Assembly: GCA_001897075.1 (NCBI GenBank)
Contig: MKRZ01000010.1
Span: 7,800 to 43,948 of the forward strand
Direction: 5' to 3'
DNA: 36,149 bases
Origin: Mesorhizobium sp. 61-13
GTDB taxonomy: Bacteria; Pseudomonadota; Alphaproteobacteria; Rhizobiales; Rhizobiaceae
Position numbers and translations under genes: made by a program. Positions 8,936-18,538 of the stretch are shown here, piece by piece. Position 1 is the stretch's first letter, and every line of letters starts with the position of its first letter. Under the pieces are notes generated by a model. The model was given only the letters and a program-made list of their open reading frames with translations. It ran no database searches and was not told where the DNA came from.

Positions 8936-9841
8936 ATGATCTATCTGTTCCAGCAGGCGTTGAACGGACTGCATTCCGGTGCGCTCTACGCCTTGCTGGC
9001 CTTCGGCTATGCGCTGACCAACGGCACCTTGAAGCGGACCAACCTCGCCTATGGCGGGTTGTTTGCCTTCGGCGGCCAGACGATGATCCTCGTTGCGGTG
9101 TTTGGCTGGAACGTTTTGTGGCTAACGCTGCCGGCAACGGTGGCGCTCGGCATCGTCGTGGCGCTTGCCTACACGGCGCTGATCAGTGCCATATTGGCTG
9201 GCCGTGTCTTGCGCCCACTGGCTGACGCTTCGCCCAACGCCATCGTCACCGCCACGCTCGGCGTGCTTATCGCGCTTGCCGAATTCAGCCGGATCGCGGC
9301 CGATACGCATGACTTCTGGCTGCCGCCCATGCTGGCGATACCGGTCGTGTTCGCCCGCACAGCCGGCTTTGAAGCCACGATGACCCTGATCCAATTGATA
9401 AATTGTGCCGTTGCATGTGCGGTGCTCGCCCTCGGCGGCATCGCACTTGCCAGCTCAAACTTCGGCAGGGCGTGGCGGGCGGTTTGCGACGATCCCAAAG
9501 CTGCCGCGCTTTGCGGCATCGACACCGGCAAGATCAGCCGCCTGGCCGTCATGGCAGGCGGACTTTGCGCAGGCTTAGCCGGCATCATGGCAGGCCTGTT
9601 CTACGGCAATATCGGCTTTGGCGCCGGCCTGATCTATGGCCTCAAGATTCTGTTCGTCACCGCCGTCGGCGGCTATCTTTCGCCGTCCCGCGCAGCGCTT
9701 GGCGCGGCGGCCTACGGGCTGGCCGAGTCGCTGTGGGCCGGGTACTTTCCGGTGGAATGGCGCGACGCTTGGATGCTGGCCATGCTCGCCGCCATGCTGG
9801 TGTTGATTGGGGCCGAACGCGACGGCGTGAAAGCCGCCTGA
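8936..9841 (+). CDS. LivH-like branched-chain amino acid type ABC transporter permease
   Basis: A 301-aa integral membrane protein of the LivH/LivM permease family, with about eight hydrophobic segments. The cytoplasmic coupling loop is recognisable as 'GRAWRAVCDDPKAAALCGID', followed by the typical helix 'LAVMAGGLCAGLAGIMAG'. I chose ATG 8936 because the family starts with a phrase like 'MIYLFQQALNGLHSGALYALLA'; the frame is open back to a TTG at 8873 but that part looks non-coding. Unusually, no ATPase (LivF/LivG), second permease or binding-protein gene lies beside it, so it is an orphan subunit here. Ligand unknown. A terminator-like hairpin follows at 9870. Confidence 0.88.
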   Translation: MIYLFQQALNGLHSGALYALLAFGYALTNGTLKRTNLAYGGLFAFGGQTMILVAVFGWNVLWLTLPATVALGIVVALAYTALISAILAGRVLRPLADASPNAIVTATLGVLIALAEFSRIAADTHDFWLPPMLAIPVVFARTAGFEATMTLIQLINCAVACAVLALGGIALASSNFGRAWRAVCDDPKAAALCGIDTGKISRLAVMAGGLCAGLAGIMAGLFYGNIGFGAGLIYGLKILFVTAVGGYLSPSRAALGAAAYGLAESLWAGYFPVEWRDAWMLAMLAAMLVLIGAERDGVKAA

Positions 9842-9869
9842 CCTGTCAGACTTTCGTTGAATTCAAATG

Positions 9870-9895
9870 AAAAAGGCCGGGTTTCCGCGGCTTTT
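9870..9895 (+). terminator. possible terminator after the LivH-like gene
   Basis: A run of five A (9870-9874) and GCCG (9876-9879) pair with CGGC (9888-9891) and TTTT (9892-9895) around an 8-nt loop, with one bulged G. The T-run is short and the hairpin imperfect, so strength is uncertain. The rest of the gap up to dctQ (9896-10030) shows a purine-rich ribosome site at its end and nothing else that I can name. Confidence 0.4.
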
Positions 9896-10030
9896 CCAGT
9901 TTCCTCGACCGTTTAAAAAGCAACACTGCCGAGTTGACGGCTCAAGCCAGCATCCTGCATACCGTTGGTCCAACAAGAAGCGCAATGCGCCGGAACGGAA
10001 TACGGGAAGCTGCCCAAGGGAGGAATTCCG

Positions 10031-10723
10031 ATGAATCTGCTCGACGCCGTTTGGCGTTCGCCGACCGGGCAAGTCATGCTCGGCGTCTTGCTGCTCGTGG
10101 TCATTGCCGCGATCTGGACACGGACACGCGACCGCGACATGACAGTTCTGCTTGCGATTTCAAGCCTCATCGACCGCATCAACGAGTTCATCGGCAAATG
10201 GATATCGTGGGCGATCCTGATCTCGATCCTGGTCAGCGCCGGCAATGCGATTATCCGCAAGACCTTCAACACGTCCTCAAACGCCTGGCTTGAACTGCAA
10301 TGGTACCTGTTCGGCGCAGCATTCCTGCTCGCCGCCGCCTACACGCTGAAGCAGAACGAGCATATTCGCATCGACATCATCTACGGCATGTTCTCGCGGC
10401 GCGTTCAGCACTGGATCGACCTGTTCGGCCACGTGTTTTTCCTGATGCCGTTCGTCCTTTTGATGATCTTCTATTTCATTCCCTATGTGAGCCTGTCCTT
10501 TAACAGCGGAGAGATGTCGACCAATTCGGGCGGCCTCATTATCTGGCCGGCCAAGGCGCTGTTGCTGATCGGCTTCCTGCAGCTCGGCTTCCAGGGCGTT
10601 TCCGAAATCATCAAGAAAATTGCGGTGATGGCCGGCAAGATGGACGACCCGACACCGTTCATATCGAGCCACGAACAGGCGAAGCAAGAAGCAGACGCCC
10701 TGGTTGAAGAGGCGCGCTCATGA
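10031..10723 (+). CDS. dctQ: TRAP transporter small permease, DctQ family
   Basis: A 230-aa membrane protein matching the small (four-helix) subunit of tripartite ATP-independent periplasmic transporters of the mannitol/chloroaromatic/2-oxoacid branch. The characteristic segments are 'SSLIDRINEFIGKWISWA', 'SNAWLELQWYLFGAAFLLAAAYTLKQNEHIRIDI' (quoted as a region, about 86-119) and the late 'GGLIIWPAKALLLIGF'. The start is ATG 10031, with AGGGAGGA about 7 bases before it; longer frames upstream lack this support. Its last four bases ATGA overlap the start of dctM, so the two are translated together. Confidence 0.92.
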   Translation: MNLLDAVWRSPTGQVMLGVLLLVVIAAIWTRTRDRDMTVLLAISSLIDRINEFIGKWISWAILISILVSAGNAIIRKTFNTSSNAWLELQWYLFGAAFLLAAAYTLKQNEHIRIDIIYGMFSRRVQHWIDLFGHVFFLMPFVLLMIFYFIPYVSLSFNSGEMSTNSGGLIIWPAKALLLIGFLQLGFQGVSEIIKKIAVMAGKMDDPTPFISSHEQAKQEADALVEEARS

Positions 10724-12435
10724 TCGAGTTCATCGCCCAGAACATGGCGCCGATCATGTTCTTCTCGCTCATCATCTTCATGCTGCTGGGTTACCCGGTG
10801 GCATTTTCGCTCGCTGCCAACGGCCTTCTGTTCTTCCTTATCGGCGTCGAGCTGGCCCCCTTTTCAGGCGGTAGCATCAACCTGTCATGGCCGCTTCTCT
10901 ACGCGTTGCCCGAACGGTTCTGGGGCGTCATGTCGAACGACACGCTGCTCGCCATCCCGTTCTTCACCTTCATGGGCATCGTGCTCGAACGATCGGGCAT
11001 GGCCGAAGACCTGCTTGACACCATTGGCCAGTTGTTCGGACCGATCCGTGGCGGCCTTGCCTATGCGGTGATCTTCGTGGGCGCGCTGCTTGCGGCCACC
11101 ACAGGCGTCGTTGCCGCCTCGGTCATCGCCATGGGGCTGATTTCGCTGCCGATCATGCTGCGCTACGGCTACGACAGGCGCATGGCCAGCGGTGTCATCG
11201 CTGCCTCCGGCACGCTGGCGCAGATCATTCCGCCTTCGCTGGTGCTGATCGTTTTGGCCGATCAGCTCGGACGCTCCGTCGGCGACATGTATGCGGGCGC
11301 CATCATTCCAGGCCTCGTCCTGACCAGCCTCTATATGGGCTACGTCCTGCTGATGTCGATCATCCGGCCAAACTCGATGCCGGCGCTGCCGATGGAAGCG
11401 CGGACGCTTGGACATGGCGTGATTTCGCTGGCGGTGGCTCTCGCGGTTGCGGCAGCCGTCGCCTATGGCGCGCACGTCTACCTCTCGCCTACCCACGGCT
11501 CCAACGCCGACATCCTCGGCGCGACGGTGGGCATCATCTTCATCTACGTGGTGGCGATTGCCGACCGGGCGATGAACATCAACATGATGTCGAGGCTGGC
11601 CCAGCAGGTCATCATCGTGCTGATCCCGCCATTGGCGCTGATTTTCCTCGTGCTCGGCACCATATTCCTCGGCATCGCCACGCCGACGGAAGGCGGCGCC
11701 ATGGGTGCGGTCGGCGCACTGATCATGGCCGCGGCCAAGAAGCGGCTCACGCTCGACGTCATCAAGCAAGCGCTGGCGTCAACGACCCGACTGTCCTCGT
11801 TCGTCTTGTTCATCCTGATCGGCGCTCGCGTGTTTTCGCTCACCTTCTACGGTGTCAACGGCCATCTGTGGGTCGAGCACCTGCTGGTCTCGATGCCGGG
11901 TGGCGAAGTCGGTTTCCTGATCGTGGTGAACATCCTGGTTTTCTTCCTTGCGTTCTTCCTCGATTTCTTCGAACTGGCCTTCATCGTGGTGCCGCTGCTG
12001 GCACCCGCCGCAGACAAACTCGGCATCGACCTGATCTGGTTCGGCGTGCTGCTCGGCATCAACATGCAGACGAGCTTCATGCATCCGCCATTCGGGTTCG
12101 CGCTGTTCTACCTGCGTTCAGTGGCGGCGCGCGTGCCCTATCTCGACCGCATCACGGGCAAGCAGATCGCACCGGTGACGACCGGGCAGATTTATTGGGG
12201 CGCTGTGCCGTTCGTGGTCATCCAGGTGATCATGATCGGGCTTACGATCCTGTTTCCGCAGATGGTCATGCACTACAAGGGCAAGGTGGTCGATCCTTCG
12301 ACCATCGAGATCAAGGTGCCCGAACTGCCCGGCCTTGGCCTGCCGCCTCTTGGCAGCCCGCCGACCGACGGCAGCGCACCGGCAAATCCCGCTCCGGCGA
12401 TGCCAAATCTCAGCCAGCCGCCGAGTTTCAACTGA
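10720..12435 (+). CDS. dctM: TRAP transporter large permease, DctM family
   Basis: A 571-aa transport subunit with twelve or more hydrophobic segments, which moves the substrate with Na+ (or H+) in partnership with DctQ and a periplasmic binding protein. Family signatures are the early 'PFFTFMGIVLERSGMAEDLLD', 'GVVAASVIAMGLISLP', 'IIPPSLVLIVLADQ' and 'GIATPTEGGAMGAVGAL'. The last ~40 residues are a Pro/Gly-rich cytoplasmic-looking tail that is longer than in many DctM proteins. The start overlaps the dctQ stop in ATGA. A strong hairpin terminator follows 26 bp after the stop. The partner binding protein is the convergent gene on the other strand. Confidence 0.93.
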   Translation: MIEFIAQNMAPIMFFSLIIFMLLGYPVAFSLAANGLLFFLIGVELAPFSGGSINLSWPLLYALPERFWGVMSNDTLLAIPFFTFMGIVLERSGMAEDLLDTIGQLFGPIRGGLAYAVIFVGALLAATTGVVAASVIAMGLISLPIMLRYGYDRRMASGVIAASGTLAQIIPPSLVLIVLADQLGRSVGDMYAGAIIPGLVLTSLYMGYVLLMSIIRPNSMPALPMEARTLGHGVISLAVALAVAAAVAYGAHVYLSPTHGSNADILGATVGIIFIYVVAIADRAMNINMMSRLAQQVIIVLIPPLALIFLVLGTIFLGIATPTEGGAMGAVGALIMAAAKKRLTLDVIKQALASTTRLSSFVLFILIGARVFSLTFYGVNGHLWVEHLLVSMPGGEVGFLIVVNILVFFLAFFLDFFELAFIVVPLLAPAADKLGIDLIWFGVLLGINMQTSFMHPPFGFALFYLRSVAARVPYLDRITGKQIAPVTTGQIYWGAVPFVVIQVIMIGLTILFPQMVMHYKGKVVDPSTIEIKVPELPGLGLPPLGSPPTDGSAPANPAPAMPNLSQPPSFN

Positions 12436-12455
12436 CGACCGGCAAAAAGCCAAAC

Positions 12456-12488
12456 AAAAACCCCGGAGCCTAAACTCCGGGGTTTTTT
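12456..12488. terminator. bidirectional Rho-independent terminator between dctM and dctP
   Basis: A perfect 8-bp stem CCCCGGAG (12461-12468) / CTCCGGGG (12475-12482) with a six-base loop is followed by six T (12483-12488) and preceded by five A (12456-12460). It can therefore stop transcription from both sides. It lies midway between the convergent ends of dctM (12435) and dctP (12536). Confidence 0.92.
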
Positions 12489-12535
12489 ATTAAAGGCGTC
12501 CCACGCGCCCGAAGGCGCGCGGTCCGATGGTCGGC

Positions 12536-13939
<1,404 letters not shown>

Positions 13940-14713
13940 ATGCTTCAGCCGCTCGTCGCCGTCTCCACTGACGTCAAGCAGTTCGAGAACTACACTTGGC
14001 ATGCCGCGCCGCAGCAATATCTCGAGGCGGCGATCAGTGGCGCCGGCGTTTTGCCGGTGCTCGTGCCATCCTTCGGCGACCGGCTCGATCTCGATGAACT
14101 CCTGTCATCGGTCGATGGCGTCATGCTGACCGGCTCGAAGTCGAACGTGCATCCCTCGCTTTATGGCGGCGATGCCGGAGAAGCCAACGGCCCCTATGAT
14201 CCGGCGCGCGATTCGACCACGCTGCCCCTGATCCGCAAGGCGATCGAGCGCGGCGTGCCGCTACTTGCGATCTGCCGCGGCATCCAGGAGATGAACGTCG
14301 CCCTTGGCGGTTCGCTGGCGACCGAAATACAGGAACGCGAAGGCGCACTCGATCACCGCGCGCCGGTCAGCGACAACCAGGACGAACGCTTTGCCATCCG
14401 CCAGAAAGTGTCGATCAAGCCCGGAAGCTGTCTTGCCGGCGTGTTCGGCGCAGGCGAGATCGCCGTCAACTCCGTGCACCGGCAGGCTGTCGGCCGGCTT
14501 GGACCGAAGCTGCAGATCGAGGCGGTTGCCGAAGACGGCACCGTCGAGGCGGTGTCGGTCAAGGATTCACGCGCCTTTGCCGTCGGCGTTCAGTGGCACC
14601 CGGAATACTGGGTGAAGTCCGACAGCGTGTCGCAACAGGTGTTCAAGGCGTTCGGCGATGCAGCACGTCTTCACGCAGCAGCCCGAGCAGGCACCCGCGC
14701 CGCCGCGGAGTAG
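13940..14713 (+). CDS. class I glutamine amidotransferase, gamma-glutamyl-GABA hydrolase (PuuD/peptidase C26) type
   Basis: A 257-aa peptidase C26 protein, the family that hydrolyses gamma-glutamyl-gamma-aminobutyrate in the gamma-glutamyl putrescine pathway. The catalytic triad is visible: nucleophile C112 in 'LLAICRGIQEMNVALGG', then H220 and E222 in 'GVQWHPEYW'. The 'GVMLTGSKSNVHPSLYGG' oxyanion-side loop (60-77) and 'NSVHRQAVGRLGP' (177-189) are typical. Length is normal. No good ribosome site precedes the ATG at 13940. It ends 3 bp before the convergent hydroxyacid dehydrogenase. A possible functional link exists to the glutamine-synthetase-like ligase at 23470, but they are not adjacent, so the precise substrate remains open. 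Confidence 0.87.
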   Translation: MLQPLVAVSTDVKQFENYTWHAAPQQYLEAAISGAGVLPVLVPSFGDRLDLDELLSSVDGVMLTGSKSNVHPSLYGGDAGEANGPYDPARDSTTLPLIRKAIERGVPLLAICRGIQEMNVALGGSLATEIQEREGALDHRAPVSDNQDERFAIRQKVSIKPGSCLAGVFGAGEIAVNSVHRQAVGRLGPKLQIEAVAEDGTVEAVSVKDSRAFAVGVQWHPEYWVKSDSVSQQVFKAFGDAARLHAAARAGTRAAAE

Positions 14714-14715
14714 AT

Positions 14716-15696
14716 CTAGCGTCTCTTGACGCCGGCCGTCTCCGGCACCGGCGTCAGCGGCCTGCCGGTCGAAAACCACGCCACCAGATTGTCCACGCAC
14801 AAATCGGCCATGGCCTGGCGGGTGTGGGCCGACCCCGACGCCACATGCGGCAACAGCATGGTGTTGGGCGCGTCGAGCAAAGCCTGCGGCACATTTGGCT
14901 CGTTGGCGAAGACATCTATGCCGGCTGCAGCGATGGTGCCATCGGCCAATGCCTTTGCCAGCGCATCCTCATCAACCGTGCTGCCGCGCCCGGTGTTGAC
15001 GAAAACGCCGTTCGGTCCAAGTGCCGCGAGGATTTCGGCGTTGACCGCCTTTTCCGTCGAGGGACCGCCGGGCGCAATGCAGATCAGCGTGTCCACCGCT
15101 TCGGCAAGTGCCTTCAGCGAAGGATGGTAAGCATAGGCAACGCCCTCGACCGGGCGGCGATTGTGATAGGCGATCGGCAGGCCGAACCCTTCCAGCCGTT
15201 TTGCGATTGCCAAACCGATCCGACCCATGCCGAAAATGCCGATGCTGCGCTGGCGCAGCGTCAGCGGACTGACCGGGATCGGACCTTGCGACGCCCATTT
15301 CCCGGCCCGCAGCCAGGCTTCGGCCTTCGGCAATTCGCGCACCACGGAAATCAGGATGCCGACGGTCGAATCGGCGACTTCCTCAGTCAGAACATCCGGG
15401 GTGTTTGTGACCATCACGCCGCGCTTGGCAGCATGGCCGAAATCGACCGAGTCGTAGCCGACGCCGATCTTGGCGATGATCTCCAGTTTCGGAAATGCGT
15501 CGATGAAGGCCGCGTCGATCTCGCCGAAAGTGGCGATGCCACGCACCGCCGCGACGTCCGCCGGATCGACAAGCGAGACATCGGGCGTCTCGATCTCAAG
15601 GAGCCTGAAGGCTCCGGCGATGCGGCCTATGGCATGGTCGTGCAGGGTTCCCGGCACCAGTATGGTGACGGACGCAGGCGATGCGGCACCGGTCAT
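14716..15696 (-). CDS. D-isomer-specific 2-hydroxyacid dehydrogenase (glyoxylate/hydroxypyruvate reductase-like)
   Basis: A 326-aa NAD(P)-dependent oxidoreductase that interconverts 2-oxo and D-2-hydroxy acids. The nucleotide-binding motif GMGRIG (156-161) is followed by 'YHNRRP' (177-182); the two arginines after the second strand favour NADPH, as in glyoxylate/hydroxypyruvate reductases. The catalytic set is present: R237 in 'VNTGRGS', E266 in 'DVFANEP' and H284 in 'LLPHVASGS'. The ATG at 15696 overlaps the LacI stop as ATGA, so it is co-translated with that regulator; the frame's longer upstream extension lies inside the lacI gene and was not used. The exact substrate is unknown. Confidence 0.9.
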   Translation of the reverse strand: MTGAASPASVTILVPGTLHDHAIGRIAGAFRLLEIETPDVSLVDPADVAAVRGIATFGEIDAAFIDAFPKLEIIAKIGVGYDSVDFGHAAKRGVMVTNTPDVLTEEVADSTVGILISVVRELPKAEAWLRAGKWASQGPIPVSPLTLRQRSIGIFGMGRIGLAIAKRLEGFGLPIAYHNRRPVEGVAYAYHPSLKALAEAVDTLICIAPGGPSTEKAVNAEILAALGPNGVFVNTGRGSTVDEDALAKALADGTIAAAGIDVFANEPNVPQALLDAPNTMLLPHVASGSAHTRQAMADLCVDNLVAWFSTGRPLTPVPETAGVKRR

Positions 15697-16715
15697 GAGC
15701 GTTCCACAGGCCGTCCAGTCGACTGGCGCACATGCAATTCCGGCTTGATGAGATCCTGCGAAAGATGCACCGGCTGGCCGTTCAGCTTGTCGAGAAGCGC
15801 GCTTGCGGCGCGGCGACCGACCTCGCGCTGGCCGTTCCACACCGTGGTCAAGGCTGGCGTTGCAATAGCCGCCTCTTCCAGATCATCGTAGCCGGTGACG
15901 GAAATGTCGTGACCCGGCAATAGGCCGGCGCGCGCGATGCCGTTCATCAGGCCGATGGCGACGAGGTCGTTCCAGCAGCAGGCGGCAGTTGGCTTGTCCT
16001 TCAGCGCAAGCAACTGGTTTGCCGCCTCGAACCCGCCCTGCTTGGTGCGTGGGCCGGCGATGCGCCACGACGGCTTCACCTCAAGGCCGGCCTCCTCCAT
16101 CGCATGGACATAACCCTGATAGCGGTCACGGCCGGTCGAGGTCTGGTCGGTGCCGCCGACCATGGCAATGCGCTTGTGGCCGAGCGAGATCAGATGGTTG
16201 GTGGCAAGTGCGGTGCCATAGGCATCGTCGCCGCGGAACACCGGCACATGGGCGCCCTCAACATCGCGGGCGATCAGCACCGCAGGCAAGCCGTTTTCCT
16301 CGGCCATCAGTATGTCGGAAGCCGGCGTATCGATGGCCGGCGACATGATCACGCCATCGGCGCCCAACTGCAAAAGCGTGTCGATGAAGGTGCGCTGCTT
16401 GTCCAGTTGATCGTAGTGGTTGGACAGGATGAAGGTCTGGCGCGAGCGGTCTAGCTCATGCTCGATGGAGCGCAGGATCTCGGCGTAGAACGGGTTCATG
16501 ATGTCGTGGACGACGACACCGACAATGCCCGAACGCGACGTGCGCAGGCTGGCTGCCCGGCGATTGTAGATATAGCCGATCTCGCGCGCGTGTTCCTTGA
16601 TGCGGTCGCGCGTCGATCCGGCCACCAGCGGACTGTCGCGCAACGCCAGCGAGACGGTTGCGGTCGAGACGCCCAACGCGTCCGCGATCGTCGAAAGCTT
16701 GATTTTCTGTGCCAG
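15693..16715 (-). CDS. LacI-family transcription regulator (apparent CTG start)
   Basis: A one-component sugar/metabolite-responsive repressor of the LacI/GalR family. The N-terminal helix-turn-helix reads 'KIKLSTIADALGVSTATVSLALRDSPLVAGSTRDRI' (quoted as a region), followed by the hinge and a periplasmic-binding-like sensor domain ('GIVGVVVHDIMNPFYAEILR', 'GADGVIMSPAID', 'DISVTGYDDLEEAAIATPALTTV'). No ATG, GTG or TTG exists between the upstream in-frame stop (16737-16739) and the TTG at 16676. Starting at that TTG would delete the first HTH helix. The best start is therefore CTG at 16715, giving 'xAQKIKLSTIA' and 340 aa. The stop overlaps the next gene by four bases. A perfect palindrome lies 63 bp upstream and is the probable autoregulatory operator. 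Confidence 0.88.
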   Translation of the reverse strand: MAQKIKLSTIADALGVSTATVSLALRDSPLVAGSTRDRIKEHAREIGYIYNRRAASLRTSRSGIVGVVVHDIMNPFYAEILRSIEHELDRSRQTFILSNHYDQLDKQRTFIDTLLQLGADGVIMSPAIDTPASDILMAEENGLPAVLIARDVEGAHVPVFRGDDAYGTALATNHLISLGHKRIAMVGGTDQTSTGRDRYQGYVHAMEEAGLEVKPSWRIAGPRTKQGGFEAANQLLALKDKPTAACCWNDLVAIGLMNGIARAGLLPGHDISVTGYDDLEEAAIATPALTTVWNGQREVGRRAASALLDKLNGQPVHLSQDLIKPELHVRQSTGRPVERS

Positions 16716-16777
16716 CGCCCCGGGTCCCCACCGCCTTTAATCGGGATGAATCTGGATCTGACCATCCAAGTCATCCG

Positions 16778-16798
16778 GCATTTAAACTGTTTAAATGC
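16778..16798. promoter_or_regulatory. 21-bp perfect palindrome, candidate LacI operator
   Basis: Ten-base arms GCATTTAAAC and GTTTAAATGC flank a single central T. It lies in the 109-bp gap between the 5' end of the lacI-type gene (minus strand, start 16715) and the 3' end of the EamA permease gene. Size and symmetry fit a LacI-family operator, though classical members have a central CG; here the spacing is odd. Confidence 0.6.
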
Positions 16799-16824
16799 GG
16801 CTTATGCCATCCTTCGGCGGCGAA

Positions 16825-17766
16825 TCAAAGCTTTTTTGCCACAACCTCGGTTTCCGCGCCCGGCCCAGCCTGGTTGCGAACGCGCAGCCGGTGTTCCCGG
16901 TGGACGATGTAGAGCCCGCTGGCGACGATGATACCGGCACCCGCCAGCGTCCAGTTGTCGGGGAACTGGTCGAAAATGACCCAGCCGAACGCGATCATCC
17001 AGATCATTTGCAGATAGGGATAGGGCGCAAGCGAGGTGGCCGTCGCCTGCCTGTAAGCCTGTATCAGGCACCAGTGGCTGAGACCTCCGAATGCCCCCAA
17101 CAGCACCAGCAATACCCATTGCCAAACATCGGCCGGCATCGACGCCGTTAACGGCAATGTCGGCGTCAACACCACCAATGGCGCCAGCGCGGAATAGAAT
17201 ATGAGGCTTTCGGGTGTCTCGGTGGCGGACATGTGACGGGTCATGATGACGTAGATGCTGTTGGACAGCATCGAACACAGCGCAAACACGTGGCCGATAC
17301 CGAACACGCCGATGCCCGGGCGGGTGATGACCAGAACGCCGATGAAGCCGGCGAGGATCGCCGACCAGCGACGCCAGCCGGCCCATTCGCCAAGCAGCGG
17401 TCCGGCCAGCGCCGTGATGACCATGGGGCCGAAGAAATAGATCGAGGTCGTTTCGGCCAGTTGCAGGTAGCGCAAGGCAAGAATGTTGAAGACGGTCGAT
17501 CCCGCCAGAAATGCGCCGCGCAAGATGTGCGCCGGCAGGCTGACTGGCCGAAAGCGACCGAAGCTGCGCCAGCCGCGAAACAGCGCCACGACCAGCACGA
17601 CGTGCCCGGCAAAACGCATCCACGCGATGAACAGCGGCGCGATGCCGGCAAGCACCAGATATTTGCTGGACGAATCGAGGAAGGTGAAAAGGATATAAGC
17701 GGCGACCATATACAGGATGGCCGCGACAGGCGTCGCGCTATCGTCCGGTCGGTGGGAAGTGCTCAC
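16825..17766 (-). CDS. EamA/DMT-superfamily permease
   Basis: A 313-aa drug/metabolite transporter with ten predicted hydrophobic helices in two EamA repeats. Visible landmarks are 'AAYILFTFLDSSSKYLVL', 'LRGAFLAGSTVFNILALRYLQLAETTSIYF' (a region) and 'GAFGGLSHWCLIQAYRQATAT', the usual DMT repeat boundary. No ATG is available before the first helix; GTG 17766 (followed by 'STSHRPDDSATPVAAILY') is my choice, with TTG 17838 as a longer alternative. The gene lies 114 bp downstream of the MarR gene on the same strand, so a regulator-effector relation is possible. The substrate is unknown. Confidence 0.85.
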   Translation of the reverse strand: MSTSHRPDDSATPVAAILYMVAAYILFTFLDSSSKYLVLAGIAPLFIAWMRFAGHVVLVVALFRGWRSFGRFRPVSLPAHILRGAFLAGSTVFNILALRYLQLAETTSIYFFGPMVITALAGPLLGEWAGWRRWSAILAGFIGVLVITRPGIGVFGIGHVFALCSMLSNSIYVIMTRHMSATETPESLIFYSALAPLVVLTPTLPLTASMPADVWQWVLLVLLGAFGGLSHWCLIQAYRQATATSLAPYPYLQMIWMIAFGWVIFDQFPDNWTLAGAGIIVASGLYIVHREHRLRVRNQAGPGAETEVVAKKL

Positions 17767-17880
17767 AGCAAAGCCTGAATCAACGCGCTTTTTCGTTGGG
17801 TCAGCTTTGTGCCAGCCCGTTACGCGCTGCAAGCTCAAATGCGGCTGGCCTATCCGAAAAAGCCCGGCGCAACGCCGATC

Positions 17881-18348
17881 CTATTCCTCGCTGTCGGGCT
17901 CTTCTTCGACGAGGACTTCCGCGCCGGAGAGGTTTGCCTCGACGCGCGCCAAGAGCTTGTAGAGCGCCTTCTGGTCCTTCTTGTCGAGGCCCTTCAACGC
18001 CTGCTTTTCCGTCTTCTTCACCGACTTCTCGATGGCCATGATCATTTCGCGGCCGGAATCGGTCAGGAAGATGTGGGCCTGCCGGGCATCGGAATTCGAA
18101 GCTTTCTTATCGAGAAAGCCCTGTGCCTGAAGCCGGTTGATGGTCTTGGTGATGGTCGGCGGTCGAACGCCCAGCCGGTCGGCAAGCGTGCCCGGCGTCT
18201 GCCCATCCTCGCGATCGAGCGCCAGCATGATCTGGTCCTGTCCGGCATAGAAGCCGTGCGTGAGCAGCCGTGCCGCAAGGGCGGTGCGCGCCAGTCTTGC
18301 AGCCGAATGCAGCCGGCTCATCGTCGCTGTTCTGTCAGCCTTGGCCAT
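17881..18348 (-). CDS. MarR-family transcription regulator
   Basis: A 155-aa winged-helix regulator. The recognition region is 'TPGTLADRLGVRPPTITKTINRLQAQGFLDKK' (region about 51-82), followed by the wing 'SNSDARQAHIFLTDSG', the typical MarR D-x-R. The C-terminus is acidic (VEEEPDSEE). It lies upstream of and parallel to the EamA permease gene and may control it, but no palindromic site was found in the gap. Length is normal. Confidence 0.9.
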   Translation of the reverse strand: MAKADRTATMSRLHSAARLARTALAARLLTHGFYAGQDQIMLALDREDGQTPGTLADRLGVRPPTITKTINRLQAQGFLDKKASNSDARQAHIFLTDSGREMIMAIEKSVKKTEKQALKGLDKKDQKALYKLLARVEANLSGAEVLVEEEPDSEE

Positions 18349-18538
18349 AGTTTCCCCTCAATCCGGACGGGCGGCACGATAGCATACGCCGCTATTTGCA
18401 CTGGCCTTCTTTTTGGTCGCGGCAAAGCCTTTTGCCGGCAATCAAAACCAAGGTGGCTAGCTTATGGCAGAGCCGCATTGCAGTTTCATGACACTGCTTA
18501 TCCGGCTGACTTGTTTTTCAAATGCACCTCGAATTGCC

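Noticed and set aside
17811..17849. Possible terminator between the MarR and EamA genes (GCCAGCC / GGCTGGC)
   Set aside because: Seven-base arms are 25 bases apart with no T-run on either strand, so it is not a convincing terminator.
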